The notes below the pieces were generated by a model. It was not told where the DNA came from, made no database searches, and saw nothing but the letters and a program-made list of their open reading frames with translations. A stretch of DNA of 56,029 nucleotides from Fidelibacterota bacterium (GTDB taxonomy: Bacteria > Fidelibacterota > UBA8477): assembly GCA_021734045.1 (NCBI GenBank), contig JAIPJR010000003.1, forward strand, positions 1 through 56,029. The letters run 5' to 3'. Within the stretch, counting starts at the first letter, position 1; each line of letters begins with the position of its first letter. Of this stretch, positions 31,986-41,670 are shown in pieces. Position numbers and translations under genes: made by a program.

Positions 31986-34916
31986 TTAAAATGCATAGTT
32001 GAAACTAAATGACCAATCCCCCGGAACCCAGTTGACATTTTCATCACGCCAATCGTACAAGCCAAGGGGCACATCAATGCGTAGATGAACCGGGGCCAGA
32101 CTGGCAGTGAGCCAATTGGTACGGATCCATTGATAGCGCAGCAAGAGGCTGACGCCCCCATCTCCCAGCGTGTTCCAGGTTCCCGGTTGCTGGAGCGCAA
32201 ATTGTCCCACATCAGCAAAGATGGCCGTGGTGATGTCAACGGGAAGCGGCATATGATTCAACCGGCGTTCCGCCTGTAGATTGAATGCCCACATAAAAGG
32301 TGCGTAAACAGGCGCTGCCGACCAGCCTCTTAGGTTTCCGCCACCAGGCACGCGATAGTGTTTAGCCATTTCCGACAGGTCACTGGTCAGGCCAAGATAG
32401 CGGTTCGCGTCCGAATTAAACTGATGAATTCGCGCGGCGCCACTGGTGGCCGGCAGCTGTTCAACGGGAGCATCCCCGTCTGTTGCGAAACCGGTGAACC
32501 GGGACCGGAGCGTCATGAACGACCAGTTTTTAGTCCGGGTCATACTAAATTCCAATTGACTGAAGGATACACGCCGATTACACAGTGCCGCAGGACCAAA
32601 AGCTGTTTGCGCGTAGAAATTGGCATTGCGGAGCGTCAAATCATACCGGGTTAGAAATTGCGTGTACTGACCAGCCACTGGCAACATGGTATTTACACGA
32701 TCAATATAGACATAATTTACAGCCAGCTTCAGCGCGTGGATGGGCTCTTTCCACAAAACAGCTGACCAGCGTTGTTTGAATGAAAGCTCAGCCTGAGTGA
32801 TACCTTCCAGGAAAGACGCCTCCAGAAGTCCGGTCAATTCCCCACCGCTAAAATTGAATTTCCCCGGCCAGTGTAGGCGCCAGTCTACCGGTTCATCACT
32901 GGCTGAGAGCCATAGCTGTGCGTCAAATTTTCGCATCAATCCCCGGTAATTGCCTCGGAAATCCAGTCCCAGTTTTGTGCCACTGGCATCGGTGTACCCT
33001 ACCAAGGGGGCATACTCCACTGTGTAGGCATCTGGCCGGTAGTTAGCCCAGCCGTGGAGCCGGTAGCGCAGATCCAGTTTGCTGCGGGCATCATTATTCA
33101 GACGGTTCGCGTCCATGAAAATGTCATCAGGATCGATCACCACATTCACCGGTTTGAAGGGCGAGCGAATCGTTACAACGCCATCGGATCGATATCGAAA
33201 CCGGTCCAGTGTACCGGTCTCACGCTGATTGCGCTTCCCAATGACTGCTACATCCACCGGCATGTAATAGGGTCCCACCCGCTTCACCCGTACCGTGGTT
33301 TCGAATCCACCCGCAGCGAGTGGTTTGACTTTGTATCCGTCCAGTGCGTAATCAACGTAGCCGGGTGTCAGAAGCCATTGCTCAAAAAACCAATCTAAAT
33401 CTTCACCACTGGCATCCTCCATCGCTTTGATAAAGTCGGGTGTGGAGGGATGTTTTAGGGCAAATCTGTCATAATAAAGCCGCATACCCTGCAAGAAGCG
33501 CGCTTCACCCAGATAATCCTTCAGCACCGATAGCATGAGTCCCGCTTTGGTATAAACATTCCGCCGGTAGGATTCGTCGTGAATAAAATCCTGACTGCGT
33601 TTCAGAATCGGTTCATTACGAGGCGAGAGCATGTAAGTAAGCGCAAGAAATCGGTCTTCCTCCAGTCGGGAGAGCCACGGTAGGCGTTGGTACTCAAAAT
33701 CGGTGGCTGTATTATTCCAAAAGCGGTCTTCACGGTTGGGATAACGGGTCTCCTGATACCAGCGGGTCTGAAAAGTGGTAAAGCCTTCATCCAGCCAGGC
33801 TTCGTTCATTTCGTCGTTCCCCAAAATACCATAGAACCAGTTATGGCCGATTTCGTGAACCACCAATCCCTCGCTGCTGTAACCATCCATAATCAGCATG
33901 GGATATTCCATGCCGCCACCACCTCTGGATTTCACGATAGTCATTTGTGGATAGGGATAGGGACCAAACCGCGTGCTGAGCCACGCCAGCGCTCGCTCGC
34001 CATATTTAACCTCTTTGCCGCTCCACTCCGAACCCGCAGTGCGGTCGTACAGCACATGGACATCAAGGCCGTTCCATTCACCATGCTCATAAACCAAATC
34101 AGGCGATGCCACCCATGCAAAATCGTGGACCTGCTCTGCCTGGAATGTCACCGACTTGCGCGCCTTTTCCGGCAGGTTAGTCCGGTAGCTGTGGTAAGTG
34201 GCGGCATTCTGCTGATTCCATTCCACCCAATTCACGGTTGTATCCACCCACACATTTACCCAACCCGGATCGCCGTCAATCACCTCACCGGTGGCGCCCA
34301 CAATATAATCCTCCGGTACATTCAGCGTCACGCGAAAGCTTCCAAATTCACCATAGAACTCACCCCAATCCCCGAAGGGGTCAGCCCGCCAGCCATTTTT
34401 ATCGTAAACCACGAACTTGGGATACCATTGGGTCATGTCGAATTGCTCATCTTCCCAGCCTGACCGGTCAAAGTGCTCGTGAATAAGCGAAGTCCAATCC
34501 AGCCTGAAAGTCAACCGCTGTCCCGGTTGCAGCGGCTGGTTCAGAACAATACGCAAAAGCGTGTCATCAAATATGGTATGCTCCAACTGCGTATTGGCGG
34601 CGTCGGTCAAATCGATGGCATTTTCGATGCGGATTCCGGTCCAGGGCTTATCCGGGTCCGGCCGGCCCCATCCCGTCTCACGCGCCTGCTCATCCAGAAT
34701 ACTCCCCGGATTGAATGCGTTGGGAAAAAGGTGCATGAGCAGAAAACTGAGGGTATCAGGCGAATGATTCGAATAGGTCAATGTGGAGCTGGCGGTGAGG
34801 CGTTTCGCTTCCGTGTCCAGGTGGACATCCATGTCATATGCCACCTCCTGCTGCCAATACCCAAACAAATTTGTTACCAACAGCGTCCCCGCTAAAAATA
34901 AAATCCACTTTCCCAT
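31986..34916 (-). CDS. M1-family metallopeptidase fused to an outer-membrane barrel
   Basis: After a signal peptide (residues 1-19), an M1 aminopeptidase-like region runs to about residue 500. The zinc site is complete: H354-E-I-G-H358 and E377 in NEAWLDEG, with GGMEYP at 334-339 in place of the G-x-M-E-N exopeptidase motif. From about residue 610 to 976 the chain is strand-rich like a surface-antigen barrel. It contains GGGNLRGW, similar to the Omp85 L-R-G motif, and ends in phenylalanine (FNYAF). The architecture suggests a peptidase tethered to the outer membrane by its own barrel. It is co-directional with the M14 gene and both may serve extracellular protein use. Confidence 0.88.
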   Translation of the reverse strand: MGKWILFLAGTLLVTNLFGYWQQEVAYDMDVHLDTEAKRLTASSTLTYSNHSPDTLSFLLMHLFPNAFNPGSILDEQARETGWGRPDPDKPWTGIRIENAIDLTDAANTQLEHTIFDDTLLRIVLNQPLQPGQRLTFRLDWTSLIHEHFDRSGWEDEQFDMTQWYPKFVVYDKNGWRADPFGDWGEFYGEFGSFRVTLNVPEDYIVGATGEVIDGDPGWVNVWVDTTVNWVEWNQQNAATYHSYRTNLPEKARKSVTFQAEQVHDFAWVASPDLVYEHGEWNGLDVHVLYDRTAGSEWSGKEVKYGERALAWLSTRFGPYPYPQMTIVKSRGGGGMEYPMLIMDGYSSEGLVVHEIGHNWFYGILGNDEMNEAWLDEGFTTFQTRWYQETRYPNREDRFWNNTATDFEYQRLPWLSRLEEDRFLALTYMLSPRNEPILKRSQDFIHDESYRRNVYTKAGLMLSVLKDYLGEARFLQGMRLYYDRFALKHPSTPDFIKAMEDASGEDLDWFFEQWLLTPGYVDYALDGYKVKPLAAGGFETTVRVKRVGPYYMPVDVAVIGKRNQRETGTLDRFRYRSDGVVTIRSPFKPVNVVIDPDDIFMDANRLNNDARSKLDLRYRLHGWANYRPDAYTVEYAPLVGYTDASGTKLGLDFRGNYRGLMRKFDAQLWLSASDEPVDWRLHWPGKFNFSGGELTGLLEASFLEGITQAELSFKQRWSAVLWKEPIHALKLAVNYVYIDRVNTMLPVAGQYTQFLTRYDLTLRNANFYAQTAFGPAALCNRRVSFSQLEFSMTRTKNWSFMTLRSRFTGFATDGDAPVEQLPATSGAARIHQFNSDANRYLGLTSDLSEMAKHYRVPGGGNLRGWSAAPVYAPFMWAFNLQAERRLNHMPLPVDITTAIFADVGQFALQQPGTWNTLGDGGVSLLLRYQWIRTNWLTASLAPVHLRIDVPLGLYDWRDENVNWVPGDWSFSFNYAF

Positions 34917-35092
34917 ATCACCTATCCCCCTCTAAAAACTTTAGTCTCCTTAATAACCTTCCGCCCGGGGCGCAAAAAACCATTTCTCCCGTCTGATTCT
35001 GGATTGGTAAAATGTAAACGAAATGGCGATGGATACAAAGCGAGGCCACACCTCATCACGACACACAATGGTGGTGAAAAAAACCCGATACT

Positions 35093-36904
35093 TTATTGCG
35101 CTTCAGCTTGCTGTAAGCGATTCAGAAATTCATCTGCTTTTTCAAATCCGGTCAGGCGTAGCGCGGTCAATTCTTTTCCCGCGGAGGAAATGAATATATA
35201 GGTAGGAACTCCCTTCACGGCATATCGGCGCTGCAGCGTCTGTTCATACGCACCCTTTGCCGTGGTGAGATCAATTTTAATGAGCTGGAATGCGTTGGCC
35301 CGTTCGATTACGCGGGGATCCGCAAAAGTAAAATTATCCATCTCCCGGCAGGGAATACACCAGTCTGCATAAAAGTCCAGCAGAATCGGTTTATCTGTCT
35401 CCAAGGCAGCATCAAAAGCTTCCATTGTGGTCGGTTTTTGCCAATCCACCTCAGCCGTAGCCTGAACCGTTTTCCCGGGCATCAGCAGCCAGGTAGAAAG
35501 CACTATCGCCCCAATACCAATGACATTTTTCAGGGTCATGAAAATCGGCGCATCACGGCCATTTTTATCCAAAACGATCAGATAAAAACCGGACAGAAAA
35601 ATAAACCCGCCGAATAGCCAATTACCCGCCGTGCCCAATAATGGTAGGATGAAATAAATAGCCATGCCAATGAGGATCAGACCAAAAATGACCCGGACAC
35701 CCACCATCCAGGCACCGGAACGGGGCAGGTTATGAATGCGGCTGGAAAACATTGCTAAAAACAGATAGGGCAAGCCCAATCCTAAAGCCAAAACAAAGAA
35801 CATCCAGAATCCCAACACGACACTCTGCAATTGGGCCACATAAGTGAGCAGCCCAATGACGAACGGACCCACACAGGGGGCCGCCACGATCCCCAGTGTC
35901 AGCCCCATAAACAGCGCGCCAAATATGCCCGAACGGCTGCGCCCGGCCGCCAGCATTAATCCGGAGGGTAAACGGAATTCATAGACACCAAACATGGACA
36001 AGGATAGCGCCACCAGCAATAGCGCAATTCCCACCAGGACAATGGGATTGGTGAGGAGTGAGCCGAACAGGGCACCGGTACTGGCTGCAATCACGCCCAG
36101 AATGGAGTAGGTAATGGCAATGCCCAGCACATAGGCCAGGGCTGCCTGGAAAGTCTTGCCTCGCGAGGTATCCCGTCCTCCGAAAAAACTTACCGTGATG
36201 GGAATTAACGGATAGACACACGGTGTCAGATTGAGCGCCAGTCCACCCAGAAAAATTAATAGAAAGGTTAAAAAGAGCCCCTTATCATCCACCAAGCCGG
36301 CAATATTATCAGCGTCCAGTGTTTCCGGTTCCGCATTCGCACCAGCCTCCTCTCCCATGGGCACAGATTCGGTAAAAACTTCCGGATGCTGCTGCGTGAT
36401 CTCACTTCCCAGCGGAACGACCGTCAGGCTGATTTGAAAGGGAATTTCCACCGGGATCAGACAGGTCTTGTCATCACACGGCTGGTAACTCACACCCCCT
36501 TTTAGCTTTACCGATGTTAGCGCCGGATCGGTGGCAGTGAGTGTGTTAAACAGGGTAATCCGGCCACCATAAACGGCTGCCGGCTCATCAATTCCCGCCA
36601 CTGCCAGCATCTCCGGTTCCGGAAATTGCCAGCCCGACAGCGTAACGCCCTCCACTGGCTCCATACTGACTTCTGTGGGTATGGTGAACGCCTCTTCATC
36701 TCCCGGGGCGTAAATATGCCAACCTGGCAGGATATCCAAGACCAGTGCGATACGAACCGATTGCTGCAGGACAACTTCTGACTGGTGGGTGTAGGGTTTT
36801 ACCGAGACCACCTCATCGGCAGAAAGGTTCTGGGCAATGAGTGTTCCGGGTGCCACGCTAAGCAGCAGTGCGAAAACGAGGAGATGAGGAGGTAATCGTT
36901 TCAT
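35093..36904 (-). CDS. dsbD: thiol:disulfide interchange protein DsbD
   Basis: DsbD moves electrons from cytoplasmic thioredoxin to the periplasm to keep thiols reduced. The 603 residues show all three parts: a signal peptide and N-terminal alpha domain with the cysteine pair in QPCDDKTC; eight hydrophobic helices, including LTPCVYPLIPITVSFF and APCVGPFVIGLL with the membrane cysteines; and a C-terminal thioredoxin domain with DWCIPCREM. It can support cytochrome c maturation, which fits the multihaem cytochrome in this window. It stands alone, with gaps of 176 and 88 bp to its neighbours. Confidence 0.94.
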   Translation of the reverse strand: MKRLPPHLLVFALLLSVAPGTLIAQNLSADEVVSVKPYTHQSEVVLQQSVRIALVLDILPGWHIYAPGDEEAFTIPTEVSMEPVEGVTLSGWQFPEPEMLAVAGIDEPAAVYGGRITLFNTLTATDPALTSVKLKGGVSYQPCDDKTCLIPVEIPFQISLTVVPLGSEITQQHPEVFTESVPMGEEAGANAEPETLDADNIAGLVDDKGLFLTFLLIFLGGLALNLTPCVYPLIPITVSFFGGRDTSRGKTFQAALAYVLGIAITYSILGVIAASTGALFGSLLTNPIVLVGIALLLVALSLSMFGVYEFRLPSGLMLAAGRSRSGIFGALFMGLTLGIVAAPCVGPFVIGLLTYVAQLQSVVLGFWMFFVLALGLGLPYLFLAMFSSRIHNLPRSGAWMVGVRVIFGLILIGMAIYFILPLLGTAGNWLFGGFIFLSGFYLIVLDKNGRDAPIFMTLKNVIGIGAIVLSTWLLMPGKTVQATAEVDWQKPTTMEAFDAALETDKPILLDFYADWCIPCREMDNFTFADPRVIERANAFQLIKIDLTTAKGAYEQTLQRRYAVKGVPTYIFISSAGKELTALRLTGFEKADEFLNRLQQAEAQ

Positions 36905-36992
36905 GAATCTATCCTTGACTGGGAATTGAACAAATTTGACGCATCGTGGATTTGAGACAGGGAGAATGCGATGGGTTACATTTTAAGCGGTG

Positions 36993-37907
36993 TCAGCGAG
37001 CAAATCGTCTGAGCCGGCTCAGCCAGGGATGCCGGTAGCGCCAGAGTGCCTGATGAATCTCTTCCAAATGGGTTTCTGCAGCCGTTCGACCAGCCTGTAC
37101 AAACTCTTCGGTGCGATCAAATTCCGACCAGTGAATCCCAATGAAAGGTGGCATGATAACCACATCTGATTCCCGATTCAATAACATCCGGTAGTGATAG
37201 GATTTAATGCCTTCCGCCTGCGACATAATAGCCATGGCGTTATCAATAGGTGCGTCGGCGTTGATGGACTGTCCCACATCTACTGCTACCACCACATCGG
37301 CACCCATCTTCCGGGCCAGTCGGACAGGAACCTGCTGGGTGACTCCGCCATCCACCAGTGTTCGCCCGTTAACCTGAACCGGTGGAACAAATCCCGGAAT
37401 CGCCGAACTGGCCAGAATTGCGGTCACCAAATCACCACTGGTGAAATACACATCCTCTCCGCTTTTAAGATCAGTCGCCACAACGCCCAGGCTCACGCCA
37501 TCCCGTACCCAACGATCCTCGGTGATTAAAAACTCTGTCACCTGCCGGAGTTTATCCAGGCGAATTAAACCCGGCCGGGATTGGGCCAGGTTAATGACAA
37601 TGCGATCCTGAACAAACCGGGCAACCTGATGCCAGAATGACCCGCCCTGACGATCCTGCACATGGATTCTCCCAACGCCCAGGTTCTGGTATAAATCGCT
37701 GTGAAAAAGCGCTAGTAAATCTTCAATAATGCCCTGCACATCACCATGTTTGATGTACAAGCCTCCCACCACCGACCCAAAACTGGAACCGGCGATAATG
37801 TCCGGACGTATGCCCGCTTCAGCCAGTACCTGCAGGACCCCGATATGGGCAAACCCCCGGGCACCACCGCCCCCCAGTGCCAATCCAAGTACCGGTTTAG
37901 CTGGCAT
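36993..37907 (-). CDS. patatin-like phospholipase family protein (RssA/NTE type)
   Basis: The 304-residue protein has the glycine-rich oxyanion motif LGGGGARGFAHIGVL, the nucleophile serine 42 in GSSFG and the catalytic aspartate 186 in VDGGV. This gives the serine-aspartate dyad of patatin-type acyl hydrolases. It lacks a signal peptide and is probably cytoplasmic or membrane-associated. Likely substrates are phospholipids or lysophospholipids. The start overlaps the end of the cyclophilin gene by 11 bases, so the two are translated together. Confidence 0.92.
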   Translation of the reverse strand: MPAKPVLGLALGGGGARGFAHIGVLQVLAEAGIRPDIIAGSSFGSVVGGLYIKHGDVQGIIEDLLALFHSDLYQNLGVGRIHVQDRQGGSFWHQVARFVQDRIVINLAQSRPGLIRLDKLRQVTEFLITEDRWVRDGVSLGVVATDLKSGEDVYFTSGDLVTAILASSAIPGFVPPVQVNGRTLVDGGVTQQVPVRLARKMGADVVVAVDVGQSINADAPIDNAMAIMSQAEGIKSYHYRMLLNRESDVVIMPPFIGIHWSEFDRTEEFVQAGRTAAETHLEEIHQALWRYRHPWLSRLRRFAR

Positions 37908-38556
37908 CGGACTTCATTTTGTAGAATTCAGCTTTGTCCATGAGCGTGGTGTTGGTGATAAAAATGGACTCAATGGGATTGTCGCGTCGATCGGTGGGCA
38001 CCTGCGCCATCAAATCAACATTGTTCATCCCCTCCACCACGGTTCCGAAAACAGTATAATTCCCGTCCAATTGAGTCAGCGGTGCCAGGCAGAAATAGAA
38101 TTGGCTGCCGCTGGATGCTTTGGCCGGATTGTTGTCCCGGGCCGCACCCACACTGCCACGCAAATGGGGTTGACCTATCTCAGCGGGAATACGATCCCCA
38201 ACGCCGCCCATACCGTCATCTTCACGGGAATCATTCAGCGTGTTTGGATCACCCCCCTGTACCACAAAATTGGGGATGATGCGATGAAAATAGGTTCCTT
38301 TCAACACCCCACTCCGCATGAGATTCTTGAAATTTTCCGCATGCAAGGGCGCTGCCTCTTCAAACAGGTCAATGACCACGCGGCCGTAGCTGGTTTCTAA
38401 AATTGCCAGGGTATCACCCATATTACTCACATCCATTTCTTTAGCTGATGGTTGACTCGCCGATGAATCTGCACCGTCTTCCGATGTCTTTTTACCACAA
38501 CTCATCAGTAGCATACCTGCCAGCAGTAGTACACCGAATTGATTCATTCGTCGCAT
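37897..38556 (-). CDS. cyclophilin-type peptidyl-prolyl isomerase, lipoprotein
   Basis: The 219 residues start with a lipoprotein signal peptide (cysteine 20 in LLMSC), a short serine-rich linker and then a cyclophilin domain. YGRVVIDLFEEAAPLHAENF, YFHRIIPNFVVQGGDP and GSQFYFCLAPLTQLDGNYTVFGTVVEG are the typical segments (quoted in part). It helps fold periplasmic proteins by isomerising proline bonds. The usual tryptophan of the cyclosporin site is leucine (PLTQLDG), as in many bacterial cyclophilins. Confidence 0.93.
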   Translation of the reverse strand: MRRMNQFGVLLLAGMLLMSCGKKTSEDGADSSASQPSAKEMDVSNMGDTLAILETSYGRVVIDLFEEAAPLHAENFKNLMRSGVLKGTYFHRIIPNFVVQGGDPNTLNDSREDDGMGGVGDRIPAEIGQPHLRGSVGAARDNNPAKASSGSQFYFCLAPLTQLDGNYTVFGTVVEGMNNVDLMAQVPTDRRDNPIESIFITNTTLMDKAEFYKMKSDAS

Positions 38557-38564
38557 AATAACTC

Positions 38565-39350
38565 CTATTCCACTTCAATAATTGGGGATGGCTCGTACTG
38601 ACTGGCAATCTCCAGCTCCAGGGGCACATCCTGTCTGTTCTCTACCGTAGCCCGGGCTTTCTCGGGCAGATTGTTCTTTTCGCTTAAATGTCCCAGCATC
38701 ACCCGGCGTAACCGACCTAGTGTTGCCAATAATCGGATAAATTCACTGGAATGGTCATTGCTCAGGTGCCCGTAATTTCCATGCACACGCGCTTTGAGGA
38801 ATGCCGGATACGGTCCGTTCCACAACATATCATGGTCATAATTGGCTTCCATAAGCAGGAATGACACATCCTTTAACGCTAGAAAATTATCCTCGGTTAC
38901 AGCACCCAGATCGGTCATGTAGCCCAGTGAAACCTTCTCGTTTTGCACCACGAAACCGGTGGAAGACTGGGAGTCATGCAGGGTCGGGACACACTGCACC
39001 TGTAGCGAGCCCACTTGAAATCGGTCGCCTGCGTTAAAAAAATGGACCCTGGGTTCAAAATGTCGCGGCTCCGGAAAGGCTTGCGGCAATGCCCGGTAAC
39101 TGATTGGGTTAATGAAGAATTGCAGCTTCTGTTGCCGCTCGAAGAGACGCTTACAGCCGTTCACATGATCACCATGCTCATGGGTAATGAGGACCGCTTC
39201 CACATCATCGATATCCAATGCCAAAAGCGCCATCCGTTTCCGGATCTGGGCTGCCGATAATCCTGCATCAATGAGAATCATATTGCTCTCATTAAACACG
39301 ATGCTGGCATTGCCCTTACTTCCGCTTCCCAGATTCACAAACTTTAGCAT
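38565..39350 (-). CDS. MBL-fold metallohydrolase (WalJ/YycJ-like)
   Basis: The 261-residue protein opens with LKFVNLGSGSKGNAS, the N-terminus typical of YycJ/WalJ proteins. It has the metallo-beta-lactamase motif THEHGDH and later histidines and aspartates for two metals (NYDHDML and HLSNDHSSE). The family contains 5'-to-3' DNA exonucleases linked to cell-wall and repair phenotypes. Start is the ATG at 39350; a TTG four codons upstream is less likely. It lies 8 bp upstream of the cyclophilin gene and heads the leftward group, divergent from the GNAT gene. Confidence 0.88.
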   Translation of the reverse strand: MLKFVNLGSGSKGNASIVFNESNMILIDAGLSAAQIRKRMALLALDIDDVEAVLITHEHGDHVNGCKRLFERQQKLQFFINPISYRALPQAFPEPRHFEPRVHFFNAGDRFQVGSLQVQCVPTLHDSQSSTGFVVQNEKVSLGYMTDLGAVTEDNFLALKDVSFLLMEANYDHDMLWNGPYPAFLKARVHGNYGHLSNDHSSEFIRLLATLGRLRRVMLGHLSEKNNLPEKARATVENRQDVPLELEIASQYEPSPIIEVE

Positions 39351-39494
39351 AATACCTGTCAATTTGTCCGGTAGTTCTTTTGTCTGCTGATAGCGATTTT
39401 TTCCTCGCTACAGGTCTGAAAAATAGTCTGCCGCTCGTGGAATCCAACGGGATATTCGCCCAGCCGTTAATCCCGTTGCGAAAGCCGTGGCCGC

Positions 39495-40088
39495 ATGGTA
39501 AAATTGGACGCTATGGTCAGCATCCCTCCCGGCAATATCACCGAATTTCCCTACGAATCCAAAACCCGGCTCATTGCTGCCACGCTCAACTACGCCATTG
39601 AACTGGTGGAGAAGTTATCCGCCAAAGACGCGGATCGGATTATCGCCATCTCGGAAGGATTGGTGGAAAGTTACGGTACTGAAACGAAATTCACGAAAAA
39701 TACCGTCCGCAAATACTTCGCTTACCCGGACACATTGCCCTTCATCGGGTTGCTCCACGACAAAATCATCGGATTCATCATCGGGGTTCCGCTGGAACAT
39801 TTTTCGGATGAGCCCTGGGCGCGGGTGGATACTTGTCTGGGTGAACACAATACCGTTTACACCTACGCCTTTGTGATGGATCGTAAGTATCGCAGCAGCG
39901 GGTACGGCAAATCGCTGAAACGGGTCTATTTGAATTGGCTGAGAAAACGGGGATTCAGTTATGTCTCCGGCCATGTCCAGGAAGGTGTGGCCCAACGCTG
40001 GTCCCGTTCAACCATGGTCTTGGAACGCTTCCCCGACTGGCATAATACGGGCAAAGTATTTGAATATTATCGCCGTCCCCTGGCGTAA
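39495..40088 (+). CDS. GNAT-family N-acetyltransferase
   Basis: The 197 residues carry a GNAT fold in the C-terminal two thirds. There is a beta strand GLLHDKIIGFIIGVP, then TYAFVMDRKYRSSGYGKSL, where R-S-S-G-Y-G is the acetyl-CoA pyrophosphate-binding loop, and a final strand with SGHVQEGVAQRW. The substrate is unknown. Start is taken at 39495; an ATG at 39513 is possible. A divergent promoter region separates it from the WalJ-like gene. Confidence 0.82.
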   Translation: MVKLDAMVSIPPGNITEFPYESKTRLIAATLNYAIELVEKLSAKDADRIIAISEGLVESYGTETKFTKNTVRKYFAYPDTLPFIGLLHDKIIGFIIGVPLEHFSDEPWARVDTCLGEHNTVYTYAFVMDRKYRSSGYGKSLKRVYLNWLRKRGFSYVSGHVQEGVAQRWSRSTMVLERFPDWHNTGKVFEYYRRPLA

Positions 40089-40222
40089 TACAATGTCGTT
40101 GAAATAGATACGAATATTCATTATCAATGTTTTCATCATCAGCCCCAAATGATGTTTCAGACCGATTCAGGCCTGCTTTTTGCCACGCATGGAATGACTG
40201 CTAAAGCTACTATTCAGGAGAA

Positions 40223-41128
40223 ATGACCGTGTTAAACCGATTGATCGTGAGTACCATGCCCCTGATGCCCCGCTGGTTTATTAAACTCTTTTCCCGGCGC
40301 TACATTGCCGGTGAAGCGGTGGAAGATGCCATGAATCTCTGCACCCGATTGAAAGCGGAGGAGTTTGAAACCACACTGGATATTCTGGGAGAATCCATCT
40401 CAACCGTCGAAGAGGCCAATGCATCGCGTGAGGCGTACATTGAGTTGATTCGACGAGTGTCCCAACAATCCTTCTCAAAAAACATCAGTCTAAAACCCAC
40501 CGCGTTGGGATTGAATCTGGATTTTGAGCTGGCGAAAGAAAATATCACTGCCGTCATCCGGTTTGCTCATGAGAACGATTTTTTTGTGCGCATTGACATG
40601 GAGGATTCGCCCTACACAAGTCAGACATTAGATATTTATCGTAGCTTACGTGCAGAATTTCCACGTATCGGCACGGTCATACAGGCTTACCTGCATCGTA
40701 GTGAAGCAGATGTGACATCGATCGCAGCTGAGGGGGGTAACCTGCGAATTTGTAAAGGAATCTACCGCGAATCCCCCACCATCGCCTTTCAGGACAAGGA
40801 GGCGATTCGGGAAAATTACCTGCAATTGGTAAAAACCATGCTGTCCGCCCGGGCGTATGTGGGCATCGCCACCCACGATATCTATCTCATCGATACCCTT
40901 GAAGCCTATATCCGGGATAAGGGCATACCGGCAGAAAACTATGAGTTTCAAGCACTGCTGGGCGTTCCCATTGAGCATCGCCTGGAAGCACTCCGCGACG
41001 CTGGCCATACAATGCGGATTTATGTTCCCTTCGGCGAACAATGGTATGCCTACAGCTCGCGCAGGCTGAAAGAAAATCCGGATGTGGCCGGGTATGTTCT
41101 GAAGAACCTGTTCAAATTCGGGAAATAA
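40223..41128 (+). CDS. proline dehydrogenase
   Basis: The 301-residue protein is a monofunctional proline dehydrogenase. It has the TIM-barrel segments NISLKPTALGL, FVRIDMEDSPYT, IQAYLHRSE and LRICKGIYRE. The C-terminal substrate-binding helix is RIYVPFGEQWYAYSSRRLKENP, shown in part; its two arginines bind the proline carboxylate. It oxidises proline to pyrroline-5-carboxylate with FAD. The P5C dehydrogenase partner is not in this window. An AGGAG site lies just before the ATG. The extracellular peptidases nearby could supply proline. Confidence 0.93.
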   Translation: MTVLNRLIVSTMPLMPRWFIKLFSRRYIAGEAVEDAMNLCTRLKAEEFETTLDILGESISTVEEANASREAYIELIRRVSQQSFSKNISLKPTALGLNLDFELAKENITAVIRFAHENDFFVRIDMEDSPYTSQTLDIYRSLRAEFPRIGTVIQAYLHRSEADVTSIAAEGGNLRICKGIYRESPTIAFQDKEAIRENYLQLVKTMLSARAYVGIATHDIYLIDTLEAYIRDKGIPAENYEFQALLGVPIEHRLEALRDAGHTMRIYVPFGEQWYAYSSRRLKENPDVAGYVLKNLFKFGK

Positions 41129-41202
41129 CCTGCCCCTGCGGTTTTACCCGATTAATACATCCAAACCATCTGTGTTCATCATAATCGTACAGGAGTATTA
41201 TC

Positions 41203-41604
41203 ATGCATGATTTGATAAATTTACTGAAAAACGCCAAAACTATCGTCGTGGTGGGAGCCTCTCCCAACCCGGATCGGCCGAGTCACTACATTTCCAAATA
41301 CCTCATGAACCAAGGCTATACGGTGATTCCTGTGAATCCGGGGCACGATAAACTCTTTGGGCAAACCTGTTACCCCCGTGTCCGGGACATCCCTGAATCC
41401 CACACCATTGACATTGTGGATATCTTCCGCCGCTCTGACCAGGTCATTCCCATTGTGGAGGATGCCATCGAAAGGGGAGCCGGTTTTATCTGGATGCAGG
41501 ATGGTGTCATTAATCCGGAAGCCAAAAAACAGGCCGAAGCAGCCGGTATTCCGGTAGAGATGAACAATTGCATCTACCGGGTACATATGCGTTCCGGATT
41601 ATAG
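41203..41604 (+). CDS. CoA-binding protein (YccU-like)
   Basis: The 133 residues form a single Rossmann-type CoA-binding domain. The landmarks are TIVVVGASPNPDRPSHYI, VIPVNPGHDKLFG, IDIVDIFRRSDQVIPIVEDA and IWMQDGVINPEA (parts shown). Proteins of this family bind CoA or an acyl-CoA; a precise role is not established. An ACAGGAG site precedes the ATG. The leader contains a CCATCTGTGTTCATCA fragment like the repeat element at 5210. Confidence 0.9.
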   Translation: MHDLINLLKNAKTIVVVGASPNPDRPSHYISKYLMNQGYTVIPVNPGHDKLFGQTCYPRVRDIPESHTIDIVDIFRRSDQVIPIVEDAIERGAGFIWMQDGVINPEAKKQAEAAGIPVEMNNCIYRVHMRSGL

Positions 41605-41635
41605 CCTGTCTAAATTTTTCAATCGATTTAGGCTA
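41602..41635. terminator. hairpin between convergent genes
   Basis: TAGCC and CTAAAT (41602-41615, with three unpaired bases between) pair with ATTTAG and GCTA (41626-41635) just after the CoA-binding protein stop. The stem is weak and has no clean T-run on either side, but the position between two converging genes suits a terminator. Confidence 0.35.
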
Positions 41636-41670
41636 AGGAAAACTGGATTCTTTCCTGGAAAAATCGCCGT

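Noticed and set aside
33687..34463. 258-codon plus-strand frame
   Set aside because: It lies fully antisense to the M1 peptidase region that contains the zinc site. Its composition looks like a shadow of that gene.
37729..38400. 223-codon plus-strand frame across two genes
   Set aside because: It is antisense to both the patatin-like and cyclophilin genes, which have complete catalytic motifs.
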